From Brevibacillus fortis (GTDB taxonomy: Bacteria; Bacillota; Bacilli; Brevibacillales; Brevibacillaceae): a stretch of DNA of 64,000 nucleotides. The stretch is from positions 59,348 through 123,347 of the forward strand of contig NZ_PXZM01000038.1 in the NCBI RefSeq assembly GCF_003013395.1. The letters are read 5' to 3'. Made by a program: the position numbers and the translations under genes. Numbering within the stretch: position 1 is the first letter of the stretch; each line of letters begins with the position of its first letter. The notes beneath the pieces are model-generated. The model saw nothing but the letters and a program-made list of their open reading frames with translations, did not search any database and had not been told where the DNA came from. Below are positions 53,330-61,754 of this stretch, piece by piece.

Positions 53330-53376
53330 AAAAACCCACCTGCGGGCTCACTCCCGGGCCAGGTGGGTTTTTTGCT
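53330..53376 (+). terminator. Terminator of the DUF4023-like gene
   Basis: AAAACCCACCTG pairs with CAGGTGGGTTTTTT around a GC-rich inner part. Confidence 0.85.
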
Positions 53377-53378
53377 TG

Positions 53379-53498
53379 TTATTGTGGATCTTGCTTATTC
53401 AGGTTACGATCTCTTTCGGACTTTTGCTTCTGGGTGCCTTGCGTCTTGCTGCTGTGTCCTTGGTTACCGCCATTTTTCGTATTTCGATTGTTTGACAT
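53379..53498 (-). CDS. Small hydrophilic protein, possibly spore-type
   Basis: This 39-codon gene starts at ATG 53498 after AAGGAAGGG. It is made mainly of Asn, Gln, Lys, Gly and Ser (NNRNTKNGGNQGHSSKTQGT) with no hydrophobic core. That composition is like minor small acid-soluble spore proteins, but no signature allows a firm call. Confidence 0.55.
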   Translation of the reverse strand: MSNNRNTKNGGNQGHSSKTQGTQKQKSERDRNLNKQDPQ

Positions 53499-53573
53499 CA
53501 GAATCCCTTCCTTTTCATTCTGGTCTTCATGCCAAACGTAGTATGTCCCAAACAGCTCATTCATAATGAAGAA

Positions 53574-54794
53574 TTACTTCGCTTCACCCATGAATACTTT
53601 CTTGCCATCTTCATACTTGTACACGTATACGGAAGCAAAGTCGTTGTCGCCTTTTTCGTTGAACGTTACGTTGACGAATTTACCTTTGTAATCTTTGGTT
53701 TTGTGAACAGCTTCCAGCACTTGTTCACGAGTTGGCTTTTTGCCACCGTTTGCTTTGATCGCTTCTTCCAGACCGTTCAGCATAACGCCCATGGAGTCAT
53801 AACCAAACGAAGTGAAGATCCCTACCTTGTTGCCAGTCGCGCTCTCGAAGTCAGTGATCCATTTCTTACCTTCTTCGGTAGCACCAATATCGCCAACAGT
53901 AGAAGTAAAGACTACGTTATTGGCATTGTCCGCACCAGCAATTTTCACCATGTCAGCGGAGTCGTAGCCATCGCCACCCATGAAGACACCTTTGAAGCCT
54001 TTTTCACGTGCTTGCTTCACGATGATCCCTGCATCAGAGTAATATCCACCGAAGTAGATCATCTCTGGATTTTTCGCAAGGATTTGAGTCATGATCGCAC
54101 TATAATCCTTCTCTCCTGCTGTTACCCCTTCAAAGCCGAGAACTTGTACACCGTCTTTTTCAAATTGCTTTTTCACTTCTTCCGCAAGACCTTGCCCATA
54201 AGCAGCCTTATCATGCATGACGAAAGCCGTTTTTACATTCAACTGATTTTTGGCAAAAACAGCGGCCTTGGAGCCTTGTTGATCATCACGCGCACAAATG
54301 CGGTGTACGATCTTCTTGCCTTGCTCAGTCAAATCAGATCCCGTTGCGGAAGGAGATACCATCACGAGCTTCTCTTGCTCGTATTGCGCTGCTGCTGTAA
54401 TTGAAGCACCTGTTGTAGCATGGCCTACTACTCCGACTACATCAGGATTCGAAATCAACATTTGCGCGACTGCTACCCCTTGTTTCGGGTCAGCTTGGTC
54501 GTCTTGAGCGGACAATTGAACGTCAAAGCCAAGTGCTTTGAATGCCTCCAACTTTTCTTTCAAGGCATATTCCGCACCAGCTTTTGCTGTGCTTCCATAA
54601 TCGGAGTACTGTCCAGACATCGGACCAACTACAGCAATCACGAGCTTTTCAGTAGCTCCGCCCGTGCTTCCTCCGCTATTGTTACTCGGCTGTGGTGTCG
54701 CGCTCCCAGTACCCGTACCTCCACCGCAGCCCGCGAGCAATGTGCTCAGAGCAAATGTCGCAGCCAGTATCGACAATGATTTCTGTTTTTTCAT
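53574..54794 (-). CDS. Branched-chain amino acid-type ABC substrate-binding lipoprotein (LivJ-like)
   Basis: This 406-aa protein has the lipobox LLAGC and a Gly/Ser/Thr linker. The periplasmic-binding type I fold shows VIAVVGPMSGQYSDYGSTAKAGAE, QDDQADPKQGVAVAQMLI, VVGHATTGASITAAAQYEQE and MVSPSATGSDLTEQG. It likely binds leucine-type amino acids or amides outside the cell. No permease or ATPase gene is near, so it is an orphan here. Confidence 0.9.
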   Translation of the reverse strand: MKKQKSLSILAATFALSTLLAGCGGGTGTGSATPQPSNNSGGSTGGATEKLVIAVVGPMSGQYSDYGSTAKAGAEYALKEKLEAFKALGFDVQLSAQDDQADPKQGVAVAQMLISNPDVVGVVGHATTGASITAAAQYEQEKLVMVSPSATGSDLTEQGKKIVHRICARDDQQGSKAAVFAKNQLNVKTAFVMHDKAAYGQGLAEEVKKQFEKDGVQVLGFEGVTAGEKDYSAIMTQILAKNPEMIYFGGYYSDAGIIVKQAREKGFKGVFMGGDGYDSADMVKIAGADNANNVVFTSTVGDIGATEEGKKWITDFESATGNKVGIFTSFGYDSMGVMLNGLEEAIKANGGKKPTREQVLEAVHKTKDYKGKFVNVTFNEKGDNDFASVYVYKYEDGKKVFMGEAK

Positions 54795-54900
54795 AGCAAA
54801 ACATCCCCCTCTTTATTTATGAGCAAACTATGAATCACAATCTTATTGTAGGATATTTTAGAAAATTTGCAATAGAAATCATTGAAAGAAGAATCAATCA

Positions 54901-54934
54901 AAAAACCTCTATCGCTGTCTGCTAATAGAGGTGT
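54901..54934 (-). terminator. Terminator of the stalk-domain gene
   Basis: ACCTCTAT pairs with ATAGAGGT. On the minus strand it is followed by TTTTTTG. A second hairpin, TAGCCACTTCTA and TAGAAGTGGCTA at 54958-54985, lies between it and the gene. Confidence 0.7.
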
Positions 54935-55008
54935 AACACAAGTTGCATGAAGCAAATAGCCACTTCTACGCATAGAAGTGGCTATCTTGATGAGAAGAAA
55001 CCATTTAT

Positions 55009-55476
55009 TTAGGAATTAATTGGAATGCTCAGCTTGTAAGTGAGTGTTTTTGCATTGTACTCTACTTTTGCACCCAGTTCTTGAGCGATGAATACGAGCG
55101 GAACGAGTACTGCTCCGGTCACTGGACGTGGCGGATTTGCTACACTGGTTTCTTTGCCGTTTTTATAAGCAAAGTTTTTGTTTTCGTACATGCGCAGTGC
55201 ATACTGGTTGTCTTTGGCAATCAGCAGAGATTTGGTCGTGCTATCCCATGCTGCAGTACCACCCAAAGCAATCGCCAATGTACTCGAATTAACATACGCA
55301 ACACCATTTTCAGTAACGATTTCTTGTGGGAATGGGAACTCCTTACCGTTTAGCTGAACCTTGATTTTTTGTTGCTGTACAGGTGCAGAAGCAGTTTGGG
55401 CAAACGCAGCTGTTGCCGCTACACTCCCTGTTAGAAGAGCTGCTGTCAGCATCATTGTCGAAAACTTGCGAAGCAT
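55009..55476 (-). CDS. Secreted copper amine oxidase N-terminal-like (stalk) domain protein
   Basis: The start is ATG 55476 (155 aa) after GGGGTG. The signal peptide ends AFAQT. The mature part is one stalk domain: KVQLNGKEFPFPQEIV, then AYVNSSTLAIALGGTAAWD and VLVPLVFIAQELGAKVEYN. The repeated G-x-x-x-W-D/Y-N strands are typical. Such domains occur on many Bacillales surface proteins; here it stands alone. Role unknown. Confidence 0.82.
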   Translation of the reverse strand: MLRKFSTMMLTAALLTGSVAATAAFAQTASAPVQQQKIKVQLNGKEFPFPQEIVTENGVAYVNSSTLAIALGGTAAWDSTTKSLLIAKDNQYALRMYENKNFAYKNGKETSVANPPRPVTGAVLVPLVFIAQELGAKVEYNAKTLTYKLSIPINS

Positions 55477-55690
55477 AATAAACACCCCTTAAATATCATG
55501 AAATGAATTCCAATTTTGTAAGGTTCGACACAAATCAACTTTTTCCTTCTTTTATATTCCATACATTTCCTATGTAATTCTCTCCCCAAACATGACCAGA
55601 CTAAGGAAAAAAAATATATCCCACGAACAAATGTTTTTGTGCACAACCTGTGCATAACATTGTGGATAACTTTCGAAAGTGAGGCTTGCC

Positions 55691-55912
55691 ATGGCAGGGG
55701 AACGTTTTTTTCTCATTTATCAAGAGGCTAGTGACGATGAATGCTTACTGACCATCGAACCATACAGAGACCAACAGGAGCTGGCGGAAGCCATTAATCA
55801 GCTGCAATCCAAACAAGTCGATGAGTATACAATCATCAAGGGAAAAAAGATGAAGGCCACGCTGAAACTCGCCGTCGATTTGACCGAAGCTGATGAGAAT
55901 TCCAAGGAATGA
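55691..55912 (+). CDS. Small conserved-looking hypothetical protein
   Basis: The start is ATG 55691 (73 aa) after GTGAGG; four upstream codons are less likely. The protein is acidic and soluble with no cysteine (GERFFLIYQEASDDECLLTI has one Cys only). A basic patch KGKKMKATLKLAVDL precedes an acidic tail. The family is not recognised. It lies upstream of clpP but has a separate promoter region after it. Confidence 0.6.
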   Translation: MAGERFFLIYQEASDDECLLTIEPYRDQQELAEAINQLQSKQVDEYTIIKGKKMKATLKLAVDLTEADENSKE

Positions 55913-55985
55913 ATGATTTCTTTTTGGAGTAGGTTTAGACAAAGGGAAATTGGCAAACATGGTAGTGAGGGAGCGCACTTATGTG

Positions 55986-56015
55986 TTTGACCTTCATTGA
56001 CCTTTTGTGTATGAT
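55986..56015 (+). promoter_or_regulatory. clpP promoter with CtsR operator
   Basis: TTGACC (55987-55992) and TATGAT (56010-56015) are 17 bp apart. The -35 and spacer overlap TTTGACCTTCATTGACC (55986-56002). Its complement matches the CtsR heptad repeat GGTCAAA-NAN-GGTCAAA but for one base. This predicts heat-shock derepression of clpP. Confidence 0.85.
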
Positions 56016-56043
56016 ATTGTTACAAAGAGAGGAGGAAGACTAG

Positions 56044-56646
56044 ATGCATATGAATTTAATTCCAACTGTCATTGAACAGACCAATCGCGGGGAACGTGCT
56101 TACGACATTTATTCCCGACTGCTCAAAGACCGCATCATCTTTCTGGGAACCCCAATCAACGACACCGTAGCCAATATCGTTGTGGCACAGTTGTTGTTCC
56201 TTCAGGCGGAAGATCCGGAGAAAGACATTCACTTGTACATAAACAGCCCAGGTGGTTCTATTACTGCTGGTATGGCGATTTACGATACTATGCACTTCAT
56301 CAAGCCTGATGTATCCACCATTTGTATCGGAATGGCTGCTTCCATGGGAGCATTCTTGCTGGCTGCTGGGGCAAAAGGCAAGCGCTTTGCTCTGCCAAAC
56401 AGTGAAGTCATGATCCACCAACCATTGGGTGGCGCACAAGGACAAGCGAGCGACATTGAGATTGCCGCAAAACGTATTTTGAAGATGCGTGATCATCTGA
56501 ACACCATTCTGGCTGAACGCACTGGACAGCCTTTGGAGCGCATCCAAAAGGATACCGATCGCGACAACTTCCTCTCTGCCGCAGAAGCTGTAGAGTACGG
56601 ATTGATTGACAAAGTAATCACTTCCGAACCGTCTTCCAAAAAATAA
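56044..56646 (+). CDS. clpP: ATP-dependent Clp protease proteolytic subunit
   Basis: This 200-aa serine protease starts at ATG 56044 after AGGAGG. The catalytic triad lies in GMAASMGAFLLAAG (Ser), MIHQPLGGAQGQASD (His) and DRDNFLSAAEA (Asp region). It assembles as a tetradecamer with ClpX or ClpC and degrades tagged proteins, including those tagged by the tmRNA encoded in this window. Confidence 0.98.
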   Translation: MHMNLIPTVIEQTNRGERAYDIYSRLLKDRIIFLGTPINDTVANIVVAQLLFLQAEDPEKDIHLYINSPGGSITAGMAIYDTMHFIKPDVSTICIGMAASMGAFLLAAGAKGKRFALPNSEVMIHQPLGGAQGQASDIEIAAKRILKMRDHLNTILAERTGQPLERIQKDTDRDNFLSAAEAVEYGLIDKVITSEPSSKK

Positions 56647-56667
56647 GAGTTACGTCGTAAAAAAGAA

Positions 56668-56704
56668 GCACTCGTGCCTGACTACTGGCCGAGTGTTTTT
56701 TTGT
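56668..56704 (+). terminator. Terminator of clpP
   Basis: CACTCG (56669-56674) pairs with CGAGTG (56690-56695), followed by TTTTTTT. Confidence 0.75.
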
Positions 56705-56706
56705 AT

Positions 56707-56751
56707 GCCGAGCAAACACCAAGAGGCTTCCCTTGGTTTGCTCGGCTTTTT
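56707..56751. terminator. Second, bidirectional terminator between clpP and sspH
   Basis: GCCGAGCAAAC (56707-56717) pairs with GTTTGCTCGGC (56736-56746), followed by TTTTT. It serves the minus-strand spore gene as well. Confidence 0.8.
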
Positions 56752-56758
56752 CGATGGA

Positions 56759-56944
56759 TCATTGTAATACTTCCATTAACTGACTGACATAGACCGTCCG
56801 GCTATGCCCTGGATTTTTTTCCTCATGCACACGTGCTGTTGACGTTTTTTCGTCTACAGCATCGATCCAAACGGCTTGTCCTTCGTACTCAACTTTGATA
56901 TGGTCGTCGGAGCTCATAATGGCTTGTGCTCTCGTTACATTCAT
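56759..56944 (-). CDS. sspH: Small acid-soluble spore protein, H type
   Basis: The start is ATG 56944 (61 aa), 6 nt after GGAG. Family pattern: VTRAQAIMSSDDHIKVEYEG, then VWIDAVDE, TARVH and a late TVYVSQLMEV. This matches SspH-type minor spore proteins, made in the forespore. It lies 16 nt after another small gene on the same strand. Confidence 0.88.
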   Translation of the reverse strand: MNVTRAQAIMSSDDHIKVEYEGQAVWIDAVDEKTSTARVHEEKNPGHSRTVYVSQLMEVLQ

Positions 56945-56960
56945 AAGCGGCTCCGGCTCC

Positions 56961-57143
56961 CTATTGCTCATTTTCAAGAGCCTGCTTGGCTGACGATGCC
57001 CCTGTCATCGTGTCTACACTCGTCTCTTCAATCAGGCCGTTCTGATCGGAAACGATCCCGCCCCCTAGTCCCTCGTTAATCATCCGGTCAATGTCCATAT
57101 CAAAACAATCGCGGCCTTCGTAACACGTATCACGGTTACTCAT
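56961..57143 (-). CDS. Small hypothetical protein upstream of sspH
   Basis: This 60-codon gene starts at ATG 57143 after GAAGGAGG. It is acidic, with two Cys near the start (DTCYEGRDCFDMDIDRMINE) and a Gly-rich turn GLGGGIVSD. It is co-directional and close to sspH, which suggests expression in sporulation. Family not recognised. Confidence 0.65.
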   Translation of the reverse strand: MSNRDTCYEGRDCFDMDIDRMINEGLGGGIVSDQNGLIEETSVDTMTGASSAKQALENEQ

Positions 57144-57222
57144 GTCTCATTCCTCCTTCATGCAATATACATGGTTAGAAATGCCCTGCACGAAGGGAAT
57201 TGATACATGGACCTCAACAAAA

Positions 57223-57253
57223 AAGACACCTCCCTTAAATGGAAAAGTGTCTC
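57223..57253 (-). terminator. Terminator of the rapZ-yvcK-whiA-crh run
   Basis: GACACCTCCC pairs imperfectly with GGAAAAGTGTC. On the minus strand it is followed by TTTTTTG. Confidence 0.7.
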
Positions 57254-57261
57254 TCGTGACT

Positions 57262-57519
57262 CTATTCTTCCTTGCTTACCAGATTCGTAAGGCTGGTGAC
57301 TGCCTGGGAGGCATCCGGCCCTTCTGCCAAAATGGTAATTTCCGTTCCAGAGCTGATTGCGAGGCTCATGATACCCATGATGCTTTTCGCATTGACCTTT
57401 TTGTTGCCTTTTTCTACGAATACTTCGGATGCAAAACGGTTAGCCTCTTGTACGAAAAAGGCTGCTGGACGAGCCTGCAAACCGGTCTTTAACTGAACCA
57501 CGACCTGCTGTTGAACCAT
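57262..57519 (-). CDS. crh: HPr-like protein Crh
   Basis: This 85-aa HPr-fold protein lacks the PTS-active histidine: the usual GIHARPA reads GLQARPA, with Gln at position 15. The regulatory serine is kept (NAKSIMGIMSL, Ser46). It therefore cannot pass phosphate in the PTS but can be phosphorylated by HPr kinase and act as a CcpA co-regulator. Its place after whiA is the normal order. Confidence 0.95.
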   Translation of the reverse strand: MVQQQVVVQLKTGLQARPAAFFVQEANRFASEVFVEKGNKKVNAKSIMGIMSLAISSGTEITILAEGPDASQAVTSLTNLVSKEE

Positions 57520-57568
57520 GAATGGACCTCCTTACTTGTAGACTATTATCCTTTAGTATATCATGCAT

Positions 57569-58516
57569 CTACATCGAAATATTTTGTTTTTCTCGTATTT
57601 TGTCAGCGATTTCGTTAATTTTTCGCAAGCGGTGGTTAATGCCCGATTTGCTCACTACTCCGCTCGGCACCATCTCGCCCAATTCTTTCAAATTGATGTC
57701 AGGATGAACCAATCGGAGCTCCGCGACCTCGCGCAGACGTTTTGGCAAATTCTCCAATCCCATCTCTTGATCGATGAGCTGAATATTTTCCATTTGTCTG
57801 GTGGCTGCATTCACCGTTTTGTTTATGTTGGCGATTTCACAATTGTGTAAACGGTTTACCGAGTTCCGCATGTCCTTTACGATTCGGACGTCCTCGAAAT
57901 ACAGAAGTGCCTGATGAGCCCCAATCAAGCTCAAAAACTCTGTAATCTTCTCGCCTTCCTTAATATAGAGAACATACCCTTTTTTCCGCTCGATGCACTT
58001 GGCATTTAGTTTATACCGATTGGCGATCTTGGTCAATGCTTCGCAAAAATCCTGATAGGAAGTGAAAATCTCCAGATGATAGCTGGATGCCTCTGGATGA
58101 TTAACCGATCCCCCCGCCAAAAAAGCACCCCGCAAATAAGCAGCGCGGCAACAGGACTTTTTCACGATATCAGGAGCGATTCCTGGGATAAACGACAGGC
58201 TTTGATCCATTATCCCCAAGTCTTGCAAGATCTCATTGGCCTTATTCGGAATACGCACAATGTAGACGTTGTTCTTTTTCAGACGCATTTTTTTGCGAAC
58301 CAGCAGTTCAGCGTGTATCTGAAACAACCTCTTGATTAACGTGTAAATGCGTCGGGCAATCGCCGCGTTCTCTGTTGTCACATCCAGCACCAGTCGTCCG
58401 GCTCCAAACTGCAGACTTCCATTCATCCGAATCAAGGCTGAGAGCTCTGCCTTGCTGCAGCAATCGGCACCCTCCGTCATGGTAAGTTCTTTTTTGGTAT
58501 GCGCGGCGAATGACAT
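57569..58516 (-). CDS. whiA: DNA-binding protein WhiA
   Basis: The start is ATG 58516 (315 aa, usual length), 8 nt downstream of the yvcK stop; a GTG three codons earlier is too near the site. It has a LAGLIDADG-like domain (CRAAYLRGAFLAGGSVNHPE, HLEIFTSYQDFCEAL) and a C-terminal helix-turn-helix (VPSGVVSKSGINHRLRKI). In Bacillus it affects cell division and chromosome segregation. Confidence 0.96.
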   Translation of the reverse strand: MSFAAHTKKELTMTEGADCCSKAELSALIRMNGSLQFGAGRLVLDVTTENAAIARRIYTLIKRLFQIHAELLVRKKMRLKKNNVYIVRIPNKANEILQDLGIMDQSLSFIPGIAPDIVKKSCCRAAYLRGAFLAGGSVNHPEASSYHLEIFTSYQDFCEALTKIANRYKLNAKCIERKKGYVLYIKEGEKITEFLSLIGAHQALLYFEDVRIVKDMRNSVNRLHNCEIANINKTVNAATRQMENIQLIDQEMGLENLPKRLREVAELRLVHPDINLKELGEMVPSGVVSKSGINHRLRKINEIADKIREKQNISM

Positions 58517-58524
58517 CGACTTCA

Positions 58525-59535
58525 CTACTCCTTCTCTATCTTCAGCACCTTCCGACTTCGTTTGACGAGTGACACAACCTGCTTGCTGACAGCATGTGCA
58601 TCATGACGTAGGTAACCATCCTCAAATGTGACTAACGGCTTCGCCACCACATGCAAACCGAGCTGGCGCAATTTCTTTAAGTCACATCGGACAGGAGCTG
58701 CTCCCTTTTCCGCATATTTGTCCAATACATGGGCAGGCAGCTCGGCTGAATTGACAATGATCGTATCCAGAAATGGTCTATCTACATGTTCATACATAAC
58801 ATTCACGTGTCTGGATGCAGAAAAACCATCTGTCTCCCCCGGTTGTGTCATGACATTGCAAATGTAGATTTTCGGGGCTTGTGCGCGTGTAATCGCTTCA
58901 AATAACCCACGTACTAATATATTGGGCAGGATGCTCGTGTACAAGCTGCCAGGCCCAATCAAAATGGCATCCGCCTCGGCAATAGCCATCAGGGCTTCGC
59001 TCAGAGGAACAGCGTCCTCCGGATCGAGGAACACCCGCTTGATTTCTTTGCCAGTCAACGGTATTTGGGATTCTCCGATTACGAGAGATCCATCTGTCAT
59101 TTCCGCTTTCAACTGAATCGATTGCGTGGAAGCAGGCAATACATCTCCACGCACTGCCAAAACCCCGCTTAATGTTTTGACTGCGGTGACAAAATCTCCA
59201 GTGATTTCATTCATCGCTGCAAGTAATAGATTTCCCAAATTATGCCCTGCTAATCCCGTGCCTGTGGAAAAACGATACTGCATAACTTTTTCCATCAACG
59301 GCTCTGTATCGGCCAGAGCAGTCAAAACGTTTCGAATGTCGCCAGGTGGAAGCATATCCATTTCTTCACGCAAACGTCCAGAGCTTCCCCCATCGTCTGC
59401 TACGGTAACAATCGCTGTGATATGCACCGGCTCATGTTTTAAACCGCGTAGAAGGACGGACAGACCCGTTCCTCCGCCAATGACGACTAACCGTAATGGC
59501 CTTGACTGTAGCCTCCCGACTCCCTTAGTAGGCAT
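58525..59535 (-). CDS. yvcK: Gluconeogenesis factor YvcK/GlmR
   Basis: This 336-aa protein starts at ATG 59535 after GAGGTG. The CofD/YvcK fold shows VVIGGGTGLSVLLRGLK, VTVADDGGSSGRLREE, PPGDIRNVLTALAD and ILIGPGSLYTSILPN. It binds UDP-sugars and directs carbon to cell-wall precursors by stimulating GlmS. It is coupled to whiA. Confidence 0.95.
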   Translation of the reverse strand: MPTKGVGRLQSRPLRLVVIGGGTGLSVLLRGLKHEPVHITAIVTVADDGGSSGRLREEMDMLPPGDIRNVLTALADTEPLMEKVMQYRFSTGTGLAGHNLGNLLLAAMNEITGDFVTAVKTLSGVLAVRGDVLPASTQSIQLKAEMTDGSLVIGESQIPLTGKEIKRVFLDPEDAVPLSEALMAIAEADAILIGPGSLYTSILPNILVRGLFEAITRAQAPKIYICNVMTQPGETDGFSASRHVNVMYEHVDRPFLDTIIVNSAELPAHVLDKYAEKGAAPVRCDLKKLRQLGLHVVAKPLVTFEDGYLRHDAHAVSKQVVSLVKRSRKVLKIEKE

Positions 59536-59613
59536 ATGTCACCTCATTAGTTCTAATACATATACCACAGGTGGCTTTTTATACACGCTTCAGTCTTTCC
59601 TGCCATCTTATGC

Positions 59614-60495
59614 TCATTTGTTCTTTTCCATGTCTCGATGACTGACACGGACAGAAAAATCTTTACCAAAGGTTTCTCCCAAATGTTCTGCAATGGCCAC
59701 CGAGCGATGCTTGCCACCGGTGCATCCAATTCCTATCACAAGTTGACTTTTTCCTTCTCGCTGGTAATGCGGCAGGGTGTACCCCAAAAAGTCTGTAAGC
59801 TTTTCTAAAAATTCCTTTGTGTCCTTGTGCTGCATCACATACTCTGCCACTTCTGGATCACATCCTGTTTTCGGACGCAAATCCTCCACATAATGCGGGT
59901 TAGGCAAAAAACGGACATCGAACATCAAGTCAGCGTCTATCGGTGCGCCGTATTTGAAACCAAACGACAATACATTAATCGTAAGTGGTGATCCTTGTTG
60001 ACCGTATTGGCTGATGATTTTTTCTCGAAGCTGAACTGGCTTCATTTGACTCGTATCGATAATCTGATGCGCCCAGCCCTTCATTTCCTCCAACAAGCGG
60101 CGCTCAGCGTGAATTCCTTCCAAAGGGGAACCGTTCGGGGAAAGCGGATGTCTGCGACGTGTTTCCTTATAACGGGAAACCAATGTCTGATCGTTCGCAT
60201 CCAGATAAAGGATGTGGTACGATAATCCATTCATCTGATTGAGGCTCTCCATGGTTACGGCTAGATTTTCAAAAAACTCACGCCCTCGCAAGTCAATCAC
60301 CAATGCGACTCGCTCAATACTCCCACCAGACTGTTTGACCAACTCAGCAAATTTGGGAATCAGTACAGGGGGTAGGTTGTCTACACAAAAAAAACCCAGG
60401 TCCTCCAAGCTTTGTACAGCAACTGTCTTTCCCGCACCTGACATTCCGGTAATAATCAGGAGATTCATGGCCTTGTCGTTTCCCAATTCCGTCAC
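59614..60495 (-). CDS. rapZ: RNase adapter / nucleotide-binding protein RapZ (YvcJ)
   Basis: This 293-aa protein starts at GTG 60495 after AGGAGG. Walker A is GMSGAGKTVA. Family marks are DNLPPVLIPKFAEL, RRRHPLSP, SFGFKYGAP and the C-terminal GCTGGKHRSVAIAE. It binds GTP or ATP. In E. coli it controls GlmS through small RNAs; in Bacillus it affects competence. Confidence 0.95.
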   Translation of the reverse strand: MTELGNDKAMNLLIITGMSGAGKTVAVQSLEDLGFFCVDNLPPVLIPKFAELVKQSGGSIERVALVIDLRGREFFENLAVTMESLNQMNGLSYHILYLDANDQTLVSRYKETRRRHPLSPNGSPLEGIHAERRLLEEMKGWAHQIIDTSQMKPVQLREKIISQYGQQGSPLTINVLSFGFKYGAPIDADLMFDVRFLPNPHYVEDLRPKTGCDPEVAEYVMQHKDTKEFLEKLTDFLGYTLPHYQREGKSQLVIGIGCTGGKHRSVAIAEHLGETFGKDFSVRVSHRDMEKNK

Positions 60496-60616
60496 GCAAC
60501 TCGCCTCCTACGATTCTGACAATAGCATACCATATTGTCCACCTTATTCGCACCTTTTTGAACTGCTTCCCCTGTTTTTCCAATGACGTCTTCAACAGGC
60601 GTACAAGCGTTTTTAG

Positions 60617-60652
60617 AAAAAAAGATGCGTGACTGAATGCCAGCCACGCAAC
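60617..60652 (-). terminator. Hairpin with minus-strand T-run downstream of trxB
   Basis: GCGTGACTG (60627-60635) pairs with CAGCCACGC (60641-60649). On the minus strand it is followed by ATCTTTTTTT. It terminates trxB. The rest of 60496-60730 holds no gene. Confidence 0.8.
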
Positions 60653-60730
60653 AATTGTTTATATAGATAAGGGGGTCAATTCATTGTCTATAGATTACCT
60701 TTGAATTATTTCACCCATGTTACAAGCAGG

Positions 60731-61690
60731 TTAAGAGATTGTGACATTTTGTTCCTTTAGCTTTTCATTCAGCTCTTCTACATAGTGCTGAGCAGATTGA
60801 GCAGCGATAGAACCGTCTCCAGTAGCTGTCACGACTTGACGCAGCATTTTTTCGCGTACATCTCCTGCTGCAAAAACACCTTTTACTTTGGTGTTCATTT
60901 TTTCGTCTGTCAGTACGTAGCCTGCGTCGTTGGTGATGCCCAGTGGACGTACGCTTGCAGTCAATGGGTCCATACCTACGTAGATGAATACCCCATCCGC
61001 TGGGAATTCTTTTTGTTCACCTGTTTTGGCGTTTTCCAAGAGCACCGCTTGTACTTTGCCTTCACCACGGATCTCTCTTAGTTCTGTATCCCAGATCACT
61101 TCGATTTTTTCGTTATCGAAAGCACGTTTTTGCAGGATCTTCTGTGCACGGAACTGATCACGACGGTGTACGATCGTCACTTTGGAAGCGAAGCGAGTAA
61201 GGAATACAGCCTCTTCCACCGCGGAGTCTCCTCCACCCACAACCACCAGTTCTTTATTGCGGAAAAATGCACCGTCGCAAACCGCGCAGTAAGAAACACC
61301 ACGGCCGGACAATTCTTTTTCGCCTTGTACACCGAGCAAACGATGCTCTGCCCCAGTCGCCACAATGACAGATTTGGTCAAGTACTCCTTGTCACTTGTG
61401 ATAACGCGTTTGTACGGCTCTTCATCACGGATTTCTTTGATTTCGCCATATGCATACTCCGCACCGAATTGCTGTGCATGTTCAAACATTTTTGTAGAGA
61501 GATCAGGGCCAAGAATGGAAGTGAAGCCAGGGTAGTTCTCGATATCTTCCGTGTTGGCCATTTGACCGCCTGGGATTCCTCTCTCCAGCATCAATGTGCT
61601 CATGTTCGCACGGGATGTATATACAGCAGCCGTCATTCCGGCAGGGCCAGCTCCGGCGATAATGACATCATAAATTTTTTGATCGCTCAT
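60731..61690 (-). CDS. trxB: Thioredoxin-disulfide reductase
   Basis: This 319-aa flavoenzyme starts at ATG 61690 after GAGGAGG. It has the FAD site IAGAGPAGMTAAVYTSRA, the redox pair SYCAVCDG, the NADPH site VVGGGDSAVEEA and the late FAD motif GVFAAGDVREK. It reduces thioredoxin with NADPH. Confidence 0.98.
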   Translation of the reverse strand: MSDQKIYDVIIAGAGPAGMTAAVYTSRANMSTLMLERGIPGGQMANTEDIENYPGFTSILGPDLSTKMFEHAQQFGAEYAYGEIKEIRDEEPYKRVITSDKEYLTKSVIVATGAEHRLLGVQGEKELSGRGVSYCAVCDGAFFRNKELVVVGGGDSAVEEAVFLTRFASKVTIVHRRDQFRAQKILQKRAFDNEKIEVIWDTELREIRGEGKVQAVLLENAKTGEQKEFPADGVFIYVGMDPLTASVRPLGITNDAGYVLTDEKMNTKVKGVFAAGDVREKMLRQVVTATGDGSIAAQSAQHYVEELNEKLKEQNVTIS

Positions 61691-61754
61691 GCTTGTTGCC
61701 TCCTCATCTCACACAGTTTTGTTTCCTTATTTAAATTAATTATAATGTAATAAT

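Noticed and set aside
53363..53566. Plus-strand frame opposite the small hydrophilic gene
   Set aside because: It crosses a strong terminator and lacks a ribosome binding site.
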